From positions 1 to 51,968 of the forward strand of contig CAJXUN010000031.1 in assembly GCA_913061475.1 (NCBI GenBank): DNA of 51,968 nt. Reading direction: 5' to 3'. A program made the translations under genes and the position numbers. Below are positions 37,693 to 46,278 of the stretch, piece after piece; the stretch's first letter is position 1; the number at the start of each line of letters is the position of its first letter. The notes beneath the pieces were generated by a model. That model worked only from the letters and a program-made list of their open reading frames with translations. It was not told the origin of the DNA and ran no database searches. This DNA is from an uncultured Colwellia sp. GTDB taxonomy: Bacteria > Pseudomonadota > Gammaproteobacteria > Enterobacterales > Alteromonadaceae.

Positions 37693-38366
37693 TAACTGTT
37701 GTCGACGAAGTATCCGAAGCCTCGTTTAGTTTTAATTGGCAAATCATAGCCTAGCGCTCTGGTCTTTTTTCGGGTCGTTGATAAATGCGCTTCGATTGAG
37801 TTTTTTGCGATGGCATCATATTGTCCTGCTAAGTATTCACTGAGCTTTTCAGGGCATATAACTTTACCTTGATTTGAGAATAAGCACTCCACTAGTTTGT
37901 ATTCGTTCGGTGTTAAATTGGCGTCTTTGCCGGCACAGTGTAATTGCTTTAAATGTAGGTTTAAGGAAAACGCTCCAACATTAATGCTGGTGCTATCAAC
38001 ATTTAAGTTGCCACGCCTCATTAAGCACAGTAAGCGCACATGTAGTTCATCAAATGAAAAGGGTTTAGTCAGATAATCGTCTGCACCATTTAATAAACCC
38101 TCTATTTTATCTTCAGTTAAATCTCTTGCTGATAAGATAAGTACACGTATATCTTTATTGGCTTTTCTAATGGCTTTTAAAATAGCGGTACCATCAACTG
38201 AAGGCAGCATAAGATCTAAGATAAGTAAGGAATAATCACCGGAAAGTGCCATGCTTAGCCCTTCTGAACCATCACCGGTGTCATCAACGGTAAAGCCTAG
38301 ATTAGACAGCCCTATTTTCAAACTTCGTCTAAGCGAAGTTGAATCTTCAATGATCAGTATTTTCAA
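37692..38366 (-). CDS. OmpR-family response regulator, PmrA/QseB-like
   Basis: A receiver domain with acidic pocket residues near the start (IIEDS), a phospho-acceptor Asp in LILDLMLPSVDG (about residue 51), Thr/Ser in ILSARD and Lys in YLTKPFS, followed by a winged-helix DNA-binding domain (TPNEYKLVECLF and AIAKNSIEAHLSTTRKK, ending RGFGYFVDN). No ATG is available. TTG at 38366 gives the standard MKILIIEDS start with GGA six bases upstream, and TTG 38372 is the alternative. It is the first gene of a two-gene operon with the kinase. A box upstream suggests it controls itself. Confidence 0.92.
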   Translation of the reverse strand: MKILIIEDSTSLRRSLKIGLSNLGFTVDDTGDGSEGLSMALSGDYSLLILDLMLPSVDGTAILKAIRKANKDIRVLILSARDLTEDKIEGLLNGADDYLTKPFSFDELHVRLLCLMRRGNLNVDSTSINVGAFSLNLHLKQLHCAGKDANLTPNEYKLVECLFSNQGKVICPEKLSEYLAGQYDAIAKNSIEAHLSTTRKKTRALGYDLPIKTKRGFGYFVDNS

Positions 38367-38439
38367 GTTCAATCCAATAATATGTTCAGCTTAAGATCAT
38401 AAACATAACAAATCAAACTTAAGAATAGCTGATTTTTCG

Positions 38440-38456
38440 CTTAAAAAACTCTTAAT
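38440..38456 (-). promoter_or_regulatory. PmrA-like box upstream of the response regulator
   Basis: On the minus strand ATTAAG-AGTTT-TTTAAG, fitting HTTAAD-N5-HTTAAD, about 75-90 bases before the start codon. Further single TCTTAAG half-sites lie between it and the gene (around 38416-38424 and 38391-38398). This suggests autoregulation. Confidence 0.55.
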
Positions 38457-38609
38457 TAGATGGATTTTTAGTATGTGCCTTTGTCTATCTAACGGCAATA
38501 TTACGCTTAAGCGATTTGGCTGCTATTAAATTGATATCAAAGATGGTTTTTACTTCGAGGGATGCACTGCCTCTAGTGTTGAAGCAGTGTTTAATTGACT
38601 GTAGCTTAC

Positions 38610-38831
38610 TTAATAATGCGGTGGTGGTGGTTCAATTTCTTCTTTGCCTTGCTGATCGGGAGTATTTTCTTTAAGTCTATTGGCGAGTAAAGCGACTTGC
38701 TGCTTGAGCTCGGCTATTTGTCCTTGATGTATAGATAACTCATGGTTTAGTTTTTCTATTACATCATCTTGAAAGGCATTACGTGTTTCAAGCGTTTCAA
38801 TTGCTTGGGTTATTTCGTCGGTTGATTTCAC
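38610..38831 (-). CDS. slyX: SlyX-family protein
   Basis: A 73-residue coiled-coil protein (IETLETRNAFQDDVIEKLNHELSIHQGQIAELKQQVALLANRL) ending in the typical proline-rich PPPPHY. Function is unknown. The GTG start overlaps the WD40 gene stop (GTGA), so the two are translationally coupled. In E. coli slyX is next to fkpA, and that neighbourhood is kept here with a WD40 gene in between. Confidence 0.93.
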   Translation of the reverse strand: MKSTDEITQAIETLETRNAFQDDVIEKLNHELSIHQGQIAELKQQVALLANRLKENTPDQQGKEEIEPPPPHY

Positions 38832-39853
38832 TGTTTATTTACCTGCCATAATTCGGCGTATCCTGAAGAGCTTTCGGTGATTACCTGGTTATTATCTCTA
38901 AAAGCGACACTATACACAACTGCTCCTGCAGGTCTGATGTCATCACGGGGTATAACACGCCAACTGGTTAGTCGTTCACCTGTCGAAATATCCCAAACAC
39001 TGACCTTACGAGAAGGTGCGCCGGTCAGCAACTTAGTACCGTCGGGAGAAAACTGTACGGCACTAAACACTTCTTGGCGATTAAAATAATTTAATTTGGA
39101 CACTAATTTACCGGTTTTTAAATCCCAAATGTTAGCTGATTTTTTACTATCGGCGGTGAAAGCGTATCTGCCTCTAGCATCAAGTGCCACCATAGTGACG
39201 CGACTCGGATGATTAAAGCGATAAATAACTTGTCCTGACTGAGTATCCCAAACATAAGCGACAAAGTCATTCGAGCCAGAAATGGCCACTCGGCCATTAG
39301 GTAGCATATCAACGGCATTGATTTTTTCCTGATGACCTAAAAACTCTAAGCGTCGACCGCTGGCAATAGTGATATGTGCAACTTTACCGTTACCTTGACC
39401 TATCAGAAGATAGTCACCGTTGTTTGATACTGCGACATCACGAATAGTTGATTCAGATATTGACCAAAAGCCTTCCGATTGACCATTCTCAATATTCCAT
39501 AACGAAAAATCGTGGCTATTAGCGGTTAACACGTGACTGTTATTATCGGCAATATCAGCCACTAACACTAAATTTTCGGCGCTATTTTGCTGCTGAGACC
39601 AGTTGTATTTTAATGCGTTTTTTTCTAAATCCCATAAACTGATGCCATGATGGATGGACGAAACAACGCTGTATTTAGCGTCATTAGAAATATTAGCAGC
39701 GTAGGCGCCTTCTACTGCATGTTGCCACCTTTGCTCAGGGACTTGGCCTACAGGTTGACAACCCGCTAGCAATGCCAATAAAAACAAAAGCTTGGGTTTG
39801 ATAGTGTTTAGGTTACAGTTCAGCAAAATATTAATACTTTTTTCTTTGGGCAT
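38828..39853 (-). CDS. WD40-repeat lipoprotein
   Basis: A 341-residue protein with a lipoprotein signal (LLFLLALLAGC, Cys at about 32) and about six or seven WD-like repeats forming a beta-propeller, for example GHQEKINAVDMLPNGRVAISGSNDFVAYVWDTQSG and AVQFSPDGTKLLTGAPSRKVSVWDISTG. It probably sits on the periplasmic side of a membrane and binds other proteins. The partner is unknown. It has a long N-region before the hydrophobic core and no clear Shine-Dalgarno, so the start could lie downstream. It is divergent from fkpA and coupled to slyX. Confidence 0.88.
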   Translation of the reverse strand: MPKEKSINILLNCNLNTIKPKLLFLLALLAGCQPVGQVPEQRWQHAVEGAYAANISNDAKYSVVSSIHHGISLWDLEKNALKYNWSQQQNSAENLVLVADIADNNSHVLTANSHDFSLWNIENGQSEGFWSISESTIRDVAVSNNGDYLLIGQGNGKVAHITIASGRRLEFLGHQEKINAVDMLPNGRVAISGSNDFVAYVWDTQSGQVIYRFNHPSRVTMVALDARGRYAFTADSKKSANIWDLKTGKLVSKLNYFNRQEVFSAVQFSPDGTKLLTGAPSRKVSVWDISTGERLTSWRVIPRDDIRPAGAVVYSVAFRDNNQVITESSSGYAELWQVNKQ

Positions 39854-39946
39854 TTATCGTTAGTATAAGCCGCATTGTTTAACAATTCACACATATTTAA
39901 ATGACTTAGCTGGAATTTCCGACTGAGTAGTAAAACGGAGATGTAA

Positions 39947-40705
39947 ATGAAATTTTTTAAACCGACGGTAGTCGCTATTGCTTTATTATCAGTCATGGGT
40001 TGTCAAGAACCTGCTAAACAAGAAGACAAAGCGGCAGTACTTGATACCGAAATACAAAAACAAGCCTACGGTTTAGGCGCTTCAATTGGCATGTATATGG
40101 AGCGTAACTTAGAAGAGCACGACAAAGTGGGCTTAGCATTAGATAAGACACTTATTATTCGTGGCTTCACTGATAGCATGGCTGGAAAGTCGCAAATTGA
40201 AAAAGAAGACATTCAAGCGTTATTGATGAATTTAGATCAAGCAATGAAAGCAAAGCAAATGGAGCAAGCAACGGCGAGCGCAGAAGCAAGCTTAATGGAA
40301 GGTCAAAAATTCTTAGCAGAAAATGCTAAGAAAGACGGTGTGCAAGTAACAGAGTCGGGTATTCAATATGTTGTTTTAACGCCAGCTGATGGTGAAAAAC
40401 CGCTAGCAACTGATACAGTTAAAGTACATTACACTGGCACTTTCTTAAACGGTGAAACTTTTGATAGTTCACGTGACCGCGGCCAACCAGCAGTATTCCC
40501 ACTTAACCGTGTTATTTCTGGTTGGACTGAAGGCGTGCAGCTAATGTCAGTAGGCTCTAAATATAAGTTTACTATCCCTTCAGATTTAGCTTACGGCCCT
40601 AATGGCAAACCGCCACAAATCCCGGGTAACTCGGTACTTGAATTTGAAATTGAATTATTAGAAATTCAAAAGCCAGACGAGCCAGCTCAAGTCGGAGATA
40701 AGTAA
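39947..40705 (+). CDS. fkpA: FKBP-type peptidyl-prolyl isomerase, FkpA/Mip-like lipoprotein
   Basis: A 252-residue envelope folding helper. The lipobox LLSVMGC (Cys at about 19) indicates a lipoprotein, unlike the soluble periplasmic E. coli FkpA. A helical dimerisation domain (30-120) is followed by the FKBP domain (about 130-240, VKVHYTGTFLNGETFDSS, VISGWTEGVQLM and IPSDLAYGPNG), with the usual aromatic active-site residues. CGGAG lies seven bases before the ATG. A clear terminator follows. Confidence 0.95.
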   Translation: MKFFKPTVVAIALLSVMGCQEPAKQEDKAAVLDTEIQKQAYGLGASIGMYMERNLEEHDKVGLALDKTLIIRGFTDSMAGKSQIEKEDIQALLMNLDQAMKAKQMEQATASAEASLMEGQKFLAENAKKDGVQVTESGIQYVVLTPADGEKPLATDTVKVHYTGTFLNGETFDSSRDRGQPAVFPLNRVISGWTEGVQLMSVGSKYKFTIPSDLAYGPNGKPPQIPGNSVLEFEIELLEIQKPDEPAQVGDK

Positions 40706-40745
40706 AATCCTGATGTTATAAGGCGCTTATGCGCATTATAAATTG

Positions 40746-40774
40746 AAAAACCAACCTTTGCGGTTGGTTTTTTT
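40746..40774 (+). terminator. Rho-independent terminator after fkpA
   Basis: AAACCAACC (40748-40756) pairs with GGTTGGTTT (40762-40770) around TTTGC, followed by T residues. Confidence 0.92.
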
Positions 40775-40817
40775 GTTTTAAGCACGGCGTAAGCAATTAG
40801 CTTAACCCTAGCTGAGG

Positions 40818-41918
40818 TTAGGTTAAGTATTCAACGTGTTCAGCGATAGCCAAACTTGAGGTTAACCCTGGCGAGTCAATACCAAACAAGTTAATCAATC
40901 CTGCGATACCGTGCGTTTTCTCATTTTGAATGGCAAAGTCTTTAAAGCCATCATTAGCCCCTTGCAGCTTAGGGCGAATGCCGGCGTAATCAGGTTGTAG
41001 TTTCTCGGCATCTAGCCCGGGGAAGTATTTTACTATGGCATTAAAAAACTTGGCTTTTAGTGCTGGGTCAACCTGATAATCAATGTTATCAATATATTGG
41101 GTATCAGGACCAAACTTAAGTTGTCCGCCAATATCTAACGAAGCATGAATACCTAAACCATTAGCGGATGGAATAGGGTAGATAAGTTGCTGAAAAGGAC
41201 TTTTACCTTGATAACTAAAATAGTGGCCACGACAATAATGTATTTTTGGAATATGCTGACTTGGCATGGTATGTATTGCTTGCGCTACTGAGCTTGCATG
41301 CAAGCCTGCACAGTTAATTAATTGCTCGCACTGTAGGGTAATATCTTCTCCTTGGCTATTGAGTGTAACTTCAAAGCCTTGGGTATTCGGAAGTGCTGAG
41401 ATAAACAACGTGCGGCCAACAAATATCGCGTCATTATTTTGTGCTTGCGCCAACAAACTTTGCATATAGCTATGAGTGTCAATAATACCTGTTGATGGTG
41501 ATAATAACGCCGCTGATGCTGCTAACGCAGGTGTCGAGATCTTTAGTTGTGCTTGGCTTTGCCAGCACAAGTCATCAACACCATTACGTTGTGCTTGCTT
41601 CTGTATGTTCTCAAGTGATGCTTCTTCTGAAGCTCCATGCGCAACAAGTAACTTACCAACTTTCTGAAAAGGAATATGGCGCTGTTGGCAATATTGATAA
41701 AGCTGATGCTTACCTTCAACGCAAAATTTTGCTTTTAAGCTATTTTCAGGATAATAAATACCGGCATGTATTACCTCACTATTACGACTACTGGTTTCTT
41801 CACCAAAGCTGGCGTTTTTATCGACGACCAAAACGCTAGAATATTTTTGGCTAAGCTTTGCTGCTATGGCTAAGCCCACAACACCGGCACCAACAACAAT
41901 AACGTCAACACTATCCAT
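40818..41918 (-). CDS. lhgO: FAD-dependent L-2-hydroxyglutarate oxidase-like protein
   Basis: A DAO-fold oxidoreductase of 366 residues. The N-terminal dinucleotide site is VIVVGAGVVGLAIA, followed by NSEVIHAGIYYP, a signature of the LhgO/L2HGDH family that oxidises L-2-hydroxyglutarate to 2-oxoglutarate. The C-terminal FAD segment is GLINLFGIDSPGLTSSLAIAEHV. I chose ATG 41918, which has GGAG eight bases upstream. The frame continues 21 codons further but without family similarity. It is a monocistronic leftward gene. A related FAD oxidase with another hydroxyacid substrate cannot be excluded. Confidence 0.85.
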   Translation of the reverse strand: MDSVDVIVVGAGVVGLAIAAKLSQKYSSVLVVDKNASFGEETSSRNSEVIHAGIYYPENSLKAKFCVEGKHQLYQYCQQRHIPFQKVGKLLVAHGASEEASLENIQKQAQRNGVDDLCWQSQAQLKISTPALAASAALLSPSTGIIDTHSYMQSLLAQAQNNDAIFVGRTLFISALPNTQGFEVTLNSQGEDITLQCEQLINCAGLHASSVAQAIHTMPSQHIPKIHYCRGHYFSYQGKSPFQQLIYPIPSANGLGIHASLDIGGQLKFGPDTQYIDNIDYQVDPALKAKFFNAIVKYFPGLDAEKLQPDYAGIRPKLQGANDGFKDFAIQNEKTHGIAGLINLFGIDSPGLTSSLAIAEHVEYLT

Positions 41919-42196
41919 ATCATGTGCTCCTAACCAATAGTTGTAGCGTGGATACTTAGTAAGTCTACTATATATCCGCAACTTTGTGAGAAGTTGTTGA
42001 ATACTAAACTAATTCGAACTCTGCTGCTATTGAGCCAAAGCCCGGCTAAATAAGCCTTATTAGATAAGAATGCCCCTTCTTGCTTACCAATCTTTAGCCG
42101 TATAGGACTGTGAAGTTTCTTTAGTCACTATTGGCTGTTGTCTATCAAATGTGTTTATTTGTTCGTTATAATTTTCACCCTACGAAAACGGGTTTA

Positions 42197-43021
42197 TTAA
42201 TCCGGCTTTGACGCAAGCTTCAGTTGCAGTAAGCCGATAGGAAGTTGTTGAATTAATGCTTGCGAGGCAAAATAAATAATCCAGTTAATATGGCTGACTA
42301 GTGGAAAATATCCTTGCCCTTCATTGCCAAAAATCCAAAACTTGCCAATAATCGCATCAGCGACCATCGCTAAAACTAGGCCTAGTGCCGCGCACCAAAT
42401 CCGCATGGGTAACTTATATGCTTGTAATGACTTTATCAACCATATAGCTGATAAAGCTAATATACTGACAAGCACGGAATAAGCGCCGGTAGCTAAAGTG
42501 AGTAAATACGCAGCGCCGGTTAAATGCATATCATGATAGGTTACTAACGCAATAAGAGCAGTGATTGTAGCCGTTATGCCGACCAGCCTTTTTGATAGAC
42601 CATTTTTAAGGGCAAAATGAGCAATGGCGATAGCTAAAATTAAGTAGCCAGAAAAGAAGAACAGCACAGAGTCAGCTAAGTAACTGTGCTTAATGACGTT
42701 ATCGTATTGATAAAACAGTTGTGGAAAGTTTCTGTTAACAATATCGCCGGCGGCACAAAGTAGTAATGAATATAAGCAAATTTTACTGAAGTAACTCGCT
42801 GCTAGACAGTCGTGTTTAGTAACAAAGCGCTTAATAGCGAAAGCGTTGAATATCAGCAAAGCAATTGTCGCTAATTCAACGATACCGAATAAAATACGCT
42901 CAGCATCGCTTTGCTTGACACTAAACACACCAAGCAAAGCCATAACACTTTGCGTTAAAGCAAAAAGCCAAAGCAAAAGCGCTATATTGCTAAATCGGCT
43001 AAAAGTTGGGTTTGATAACAT
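42197..43021 (-). CDS. polytopic membrane protein, possibly YhhN/TMEM86-like
   Basis: A 274-residue protein with about eight membrane segments. Two motifs, LLCAAGDIVNR (about 95) and MVADAIIGKFW (about 225) followed by YFASQALI, resemble the GD and SD motifs and C-terminal helix of YhhN/TMEM86 lysoplasmalogenases, but it is about 60 residues longer and I cannot confirm the family. It is a leftward gene with no operon partner. Confidence 0.55.
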   Translation of the reverse strand: MLSNPTFSRFSNIALLLWLFALTQSVMALLGVFSVKQSDAERILFGIVELATIALLIFNAFAIKRFVTKHDCLAASYFSKICLYSLLLCAAGDIVNRNFPQLFYQYDNVIKHSYLADSVLFFFSGYLILAIAIAHFALKNGLSKRLVGITATITALIALVTYHDMHLTGAAYLLTLATGAYSVLVSILALSAIWLIKSLQAYKLPMRIWCAALGLVLAMVADAIIGKFWIFGNEGQGYFPLVSHINWIIYFASQALIQQLPIGLLQLKLASKPD

Positions 43022-43127
43022 AGAGTGCTCTTATTTATTAATGGTCGTGAAACGATTTTATTTGAACATACTTAGTAAGCACTGACAAAACTAAGCGTAC
43101 TAATGACGCTATTTTAAATTTCAGGCA

Positions 43128-43155
43128 ATAAAAAAGCCTTACCGAAGTAAGGCTT
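43128..43155 (-). terminator. UUCG-capped Rho-independent terminator without an obvious gene
   Basis: Read leftward, AAGCCTTAC-TTCG-GTAAGGCTT is followed by a T run. It points away from hemE and toward the membrane-protein gene, so it is not the terminator of either neighbour. It would end the candidate small RNA. Confidence 0.88.
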
Positions 43156-43235
43156 GAAATGCTCGCTGTGTGGTCTAGTAAACTAGCTTCTTTTTATTTA
43201 TTTCTCTATTTTTATTATTGTTTTCTTTAGCGCGG
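43128..43235 (-). ncRNA. candidate small RNA of about 105 nt
   Basis: A promoter (TTGCAC, 17-bp spacer, TATAAA) and a strong UUCG terminator lie about 105 bases apart on the minus strand with no open frame between them. The transcript would start near 43235 with a GC-rich segment, continue as a long A-rich single-stranded stretch, and end in a small CTAG hairpin and the terminator. I do not recognise a known family. Confidence 0.5.
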
Positions 43236-43240
43236 GACAA

Positions 43241-43269
43241 TTTATAGCAAAGGCTTTTTCTCTGTGCAA
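43241..43269 (-). promoter_or_regulatory. promoter of the candidate small RNA
   Basis: On the minus strand -35 TTGCAC (43269-43264), a spacer of 17 bases and -10 TATAAA (43246-43241), followed by the GC-rich TTGTCCCGCGC discriminator, a feature of growth-rate or stringently controlled stable-RNA promoters. Confidence 0.5.
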
Positions 43270-43838
43270 CAACTTTAATAGAGTATATATTCCACGAATA
43301 TTTTCGTATAAATTGCCTAAAGCTTATTTAGTGTCAGGATGTTTTACAGTCACTTTTAAATAGATGAACATAAGAGTTGCGAAGTTATAAAATCATGAAC
43401 TAAAAAATTTCTTATTAAATGTAAAACGTTTTATTTATCAAGGCTAAATGGTTTTATTTATGCGGTTTTTTAAAATGATAAAAGCACCTTTACTGGTTTA
43501 CCAGTTGGTTGGTGATTTGTTTCTGACAGCAAAATTAGTGGGCTATTAAATTTTAACTTTTTTTCAAAAAATTTATAAAAAATGAAAAGTTTTATAAAAA
43601 AACACCTATCTAATGAAGTTGTAGTTTTATTGTTCTGGTGTCAAAGCGCTAAATTGATCGGTGCGAGTTGGCTTGATTGAGTAATGACAGAAGAGGTATT
43701 TATTCGACGGCTAAAACCAGATTTTTCCGAAAAAATTACTTATCAAAGCCATCAGTACATGGAGATTTGATTTGGGACATAGATCAATAAAATTTGAAGT
43801 GCTAGAATGCGCGCATATTATTGCGGAGAAGAACTTTC
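43270..43838. other. long AT-rich region upstream of hemE
   Basis: About 570 bases without an established gene. A 33-codon frame at 43448-43549 (a hydrophobic product containing MRFFKMIKAPLLVYQL) has AAGG shortly before its ATG and could be a small membrane peptide, but support is weak. The A/T-rich block around 43555-43605 may carry a bent promoter. The hemE ribosome site GCGGAGAAG lies at 43823-43831. Confidence 0.45.
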
Positions 43839-44906
43839 ATGACTGAATTAAAGAACGATACTTATTTGCGTGCGCTATTGCGCCAACCTGTTGATTACAC
43901 TCCTGTTTGGATGATGCGTCAAGCAGGTCGTTATTTACCTGAGTATCGTGAAGTACGTAAAGGTGCAGGCGACTTTATGAGTGTTTGCCGTGATGCTGAT
44001 TTGGCTTGTGAAGTGACTATTCAGCCATTACGCCGTTTTCCGCTTGATGCTGCCATCTTATTTAGTGATATTTTGACTATTCCTGATGCGATGGGTTTAG
44101 GACTTTATTTCGAAACAGGTGAAGGCCCTAAGTTTGAGCGTCCTATTACTTGTAAAGCTGATGTTGATAAAATTGGTATTCCTGATCCAGAAGGTGAATT
44201 GCAATATGTCATGAATGCTGTGCGTACCATTAAGAAAACCTTGAATGGTGATGTACCCCTAATTGGCTTTTCTGGCAGTCCGTGGACGTTGGCAACATAC
44301 ATGATTGAGGGTGGTAGCTCAAAAGCATTCACTAAGATCAAAAAAATGATGTTTGCAGAGCCACAAACATTACATTTATTACTAGACAAATTAGCTGACT
44401 CAGTCATTTTGTACCTTAATGCTCAAATAGCAGCTGGTGCACAATCAGTCATGGTATTTGATACCTGGGGCGGTGTGCTTTCGCCACGAGATTACAAAGA
44501 GTTCTCATTGCAATATATGGCAAAAATCGTTGATGGCTTAACACGTCATAATGATGGTCGCCAAGTACCAGTAACGCTATTCACTAAAAACGGTGGCATG
44601 TGGTTAGAAGATATCGCAGCAACCGGTTGTGATGCAGTAGGTCTTGATTGGACAATAGATATTGAGAATGCCAAAGCACGTGTTGGTGATAAAGTGGCAC
44701 TGCAAGGTAACATGGACCCTTCAATGCTATACGCACCATTGCCGCGTATCGAACAAGAAGTATCGAAAATATTAACTGGATTTGGTGACGGTGGCACCGG
44801 CCATGTATTTAACTTAGGTCATGGTATTCACCCTGATGTGAATCCTGATCATGCAGGGCACTTTATAGAGTCAGTGCATCGTTTAAGTAAACCTTATCAC
44901 CAATAA
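43839..44906 (+). CDS. hemE: uroporphyrinogen decarboxylase
   Basis: A 355-residue cytoplasmic enzyme of heme biosynthesis that converts uroporphyrinogen III to coproporphyrinogen III. The signature [17 protein letters not shown] is near the N-terminus, and the active-site Asp is in [21 protein letters not shown] and [12 protein letters not shown] follow. I chose ATG 43839 (MTELKND), with GGAG about 10 bases upstream. A six-codon upstream extension is not conserved. It is monocistronic, with a terminator at 44965-44990. Confidence 0.97.
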   Translation: MTELKNDTYLRALLRQPVDYTPVWMMRQAGRYLPEYREVRKGAGDFMSVCRDADLACEVTIQPLRRFPLDAAILFSDILTIPDAMGLGLYFETGEGPKFERPITCKADVDKIGIPDPEGELQYVMNAVRTIKKTLNGDVPLIGFSGSPWTLATYMIEGGSSKAFTKIKKMMFAEPQTLHLLLDKLADSVILYLNAQIAAGAQSVMVFDTWGGVLSPRDYKEFSLQYMAKIVDGLTRHNDGRQVPVTLFTKNGGMWLEDIAATGCDAVGLDWTIDIENAKARVGDKVALQGNMDPSMLYAPLPRIEQEVSKILTGFGDGGTGHVFNLGHGIHPDVNPDHAGHFIESVHRLSKPYHQ

Positions 44907-44964
44907 GCTTGTGATGCTTTAGGCATACGCTATATGCCTTATTTGTGTAACTGAATTAATTTTG

Positions 44965-44990
44965 AAAAGGAGCCTTAGGCTCCTTTTTTA
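44965..44990 (+). terminator. Rho-independent terminator after hemE
   Basis: AAAAGGAGCC (44965-44974) and GGCTCCTTTT (44978-44987) pair around TTA, then more T residues. Confidence 0.92.
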
Positions 44991-45206
44991 TAGCGTTAAA
45001 TAATGCGGTAATTTATGTCATTGAAATACGGCGTGCTTCACAGCGATTTTATTCATATGCTGTGGTTTTAATTACTATATTTTATTTGGCTTATTGTTTT
45101 AATATTAATTCGCTTTAGAAGCAATAAGTGACAAGTTGCACTCTATTTTATCGGTAGGGTATAAGGTATGCTTGAGTAAGAAAATTGATTATTAATGGAT
45201 ATTATA

Positions 45207-45701
45207 ATGACAAACAACAAAAAATTTCTATCAACGCTAGCTGTTACTTTTTTACTTAGTGCCTGTGGTAGCAGCTCAAACGATAAAGCAGAAAGCAATC
45301 AAGTAGAAACGGATACCGCCGTAGCACAAGAAACTAAAGATAATAATACTCAACAAGAAGCAATAAAACTTGTTGCTACGCCCACAAACTCGAATCAAGA
45401 AGCAGCAGGGCATAAAATGGATGACTTGAAAGAGAAGTTAAAAGATGAATTGAGTGGTTGGCAGCGTGGTCGCGTACAGTTCTTAAATTTGGAAGGTGGT
45501 TTTTACGGTATTATTACTGATTCTGGTAGAAAAATATTACCGATGAATATGGCACAAGAATTTGCACAAAATGGCGCTATTGTTCGAATCAAAGGTAAAG
45601 TAAAAAATGTGATGACCATTCAACAATGGGGCACACCTTTTACTATTACCGAAATCGAGTTAATTACCCCTGGTAATAAAGTAAACGATAGCGAGATGTA
45701 A
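45207..45701 (+). CDS. small lipoprotein with an OB-fold-like C-terminal half
   Basis: The lipobox is LLSAC, with the modified Cys at residue 20 counting from ATG 45207. A low-complexity, charged and Gln/Asn/Thr-rich linker (about 22-75) leads to a compact beta-rich domain (about 90-155, GRVQFLNLEGGFYGIITDSGRK, AIVRIKGKV and ITEIELI). The strand pattern resembles a small OB-like barrel, but I do not recognise the family. ATG 45195 is an alternative start; 45207 has GGA seven bases upstream. It converges with the SixA-like gene. Confidence 0.7.
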   Translation: MTNNKKFLSTLAVTFLLSACGSSSNDKAESNQVETDTAVAQETKDNNTQQEAIKLVATPTNSNQEAAGHKMDDLKEKLKDELSGWQRGRVQFLNLEGGFYGIITDSGRKILPMNMAQEFAQNGAIVRIKGKVKNVMTIQQWGTPFTITEIELITPGNKVNDSEM

Positions 45702-45707
45702 GTACTT

Positions 45708-46199
45708 TTAGTGGCAAGTTAGTGGCTGAGTTAATAATGTTAATATTTTACCATTGTCGCTAACTTGTATTTGATACAAGTTACGGTATTGCTTTTCTGT
45801 TATATCTTCCACGGGCATTTCGCTGAGTAATGCGGCTAATTGCGGTGTCGTGTTACTATGTCCAACCACTAAGGCATTCTCTTTTTGTTGCAGTAACTGT
45901 TGCGCGAACTGCTCTAGCTTCGCTGGTGAATATTGTTTAATCGCCAATTGCTGTTGTTGCGAAAATGGTACTGCCGTTGCCATCGTACGTCGATAAGGTG
46001 TGCTATAAACCTGTTTTATTGCTGTGTGCTCAAGTATGGTGGCTAATTGTTTCGCTCTAAGTTCTCCGCATTGGCTCAGTTTAGGATCATCTTTCGATAC
46101 TTGTTTTTCTGCATGTCTCACTAAGTAAATACTAAAGCTATCTTGTGCCTGAGTTGGTAAAGCAAGAAATAACAATGCCATCAATAAACTATATTTCAT
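45708..46199 (-). CDS. SixA-like histidine phosphatase with signal peptide
   Basis: A 163-residue histidine-phosphatase (phosphoglycerate mutase) superfamily protein. A signal peptide (cleavage near TQA, residue 18) puts it in the periplasm. The catalytic motif is LVRHAEKQ (His at about 28), with a second Arg in STPYRRT and the second His in VVGHSNTTPQ. The family dephosphorylates small metabolites or phosphoproteins. The substrate is unknown. It lies downstream of sthA on the same strand, with a hairpin in the gap. Confidence 0.85.
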   Translation of the reverse strand: MKYSLLMALLFLALPTQAQDSFSIYLVRHAEKQVSKDDPKLSQCGELRAKQLATILEHTAIKQVYSTPYRRTMATAVPFSQQQQLAIKQYSPAKLEQFAQQLLQQKENALVVGHSNTTPQLAALLSEMPVEDITEKQYRNLYQIQVSDNGKILTLLTQPLTCH

Positions 46200-46239
46200 A
46201 ATATTATCAGCTTTGGTTAAGGTAAAATTGGTGTGTATA

Positions 46240-46265
46240 GGACAAAGCCATTGTTGGCTTTGTCC
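46240..46265. other. perfect hairpin between sthA and the phosphatase gene
   Basis: GGACAAAGCC (46240-46249) and GGCTTTGTCC (46256-46265) with a 6-base loop. No T run on either strand. It may be a processing or stability element within a shared transcript. Confidence 0.7.
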
Positions 46266-46278
46266 GCTCTATTACTGT

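Noticed and set aside
43759-43789. TTGAT...ATCAA symmetry upstream of hemE, suggestive of an FNR/CRP-type site
   Set aside because: The half-sites are 11 bases apart, whereas FNR needs four, so the match is probably chance.
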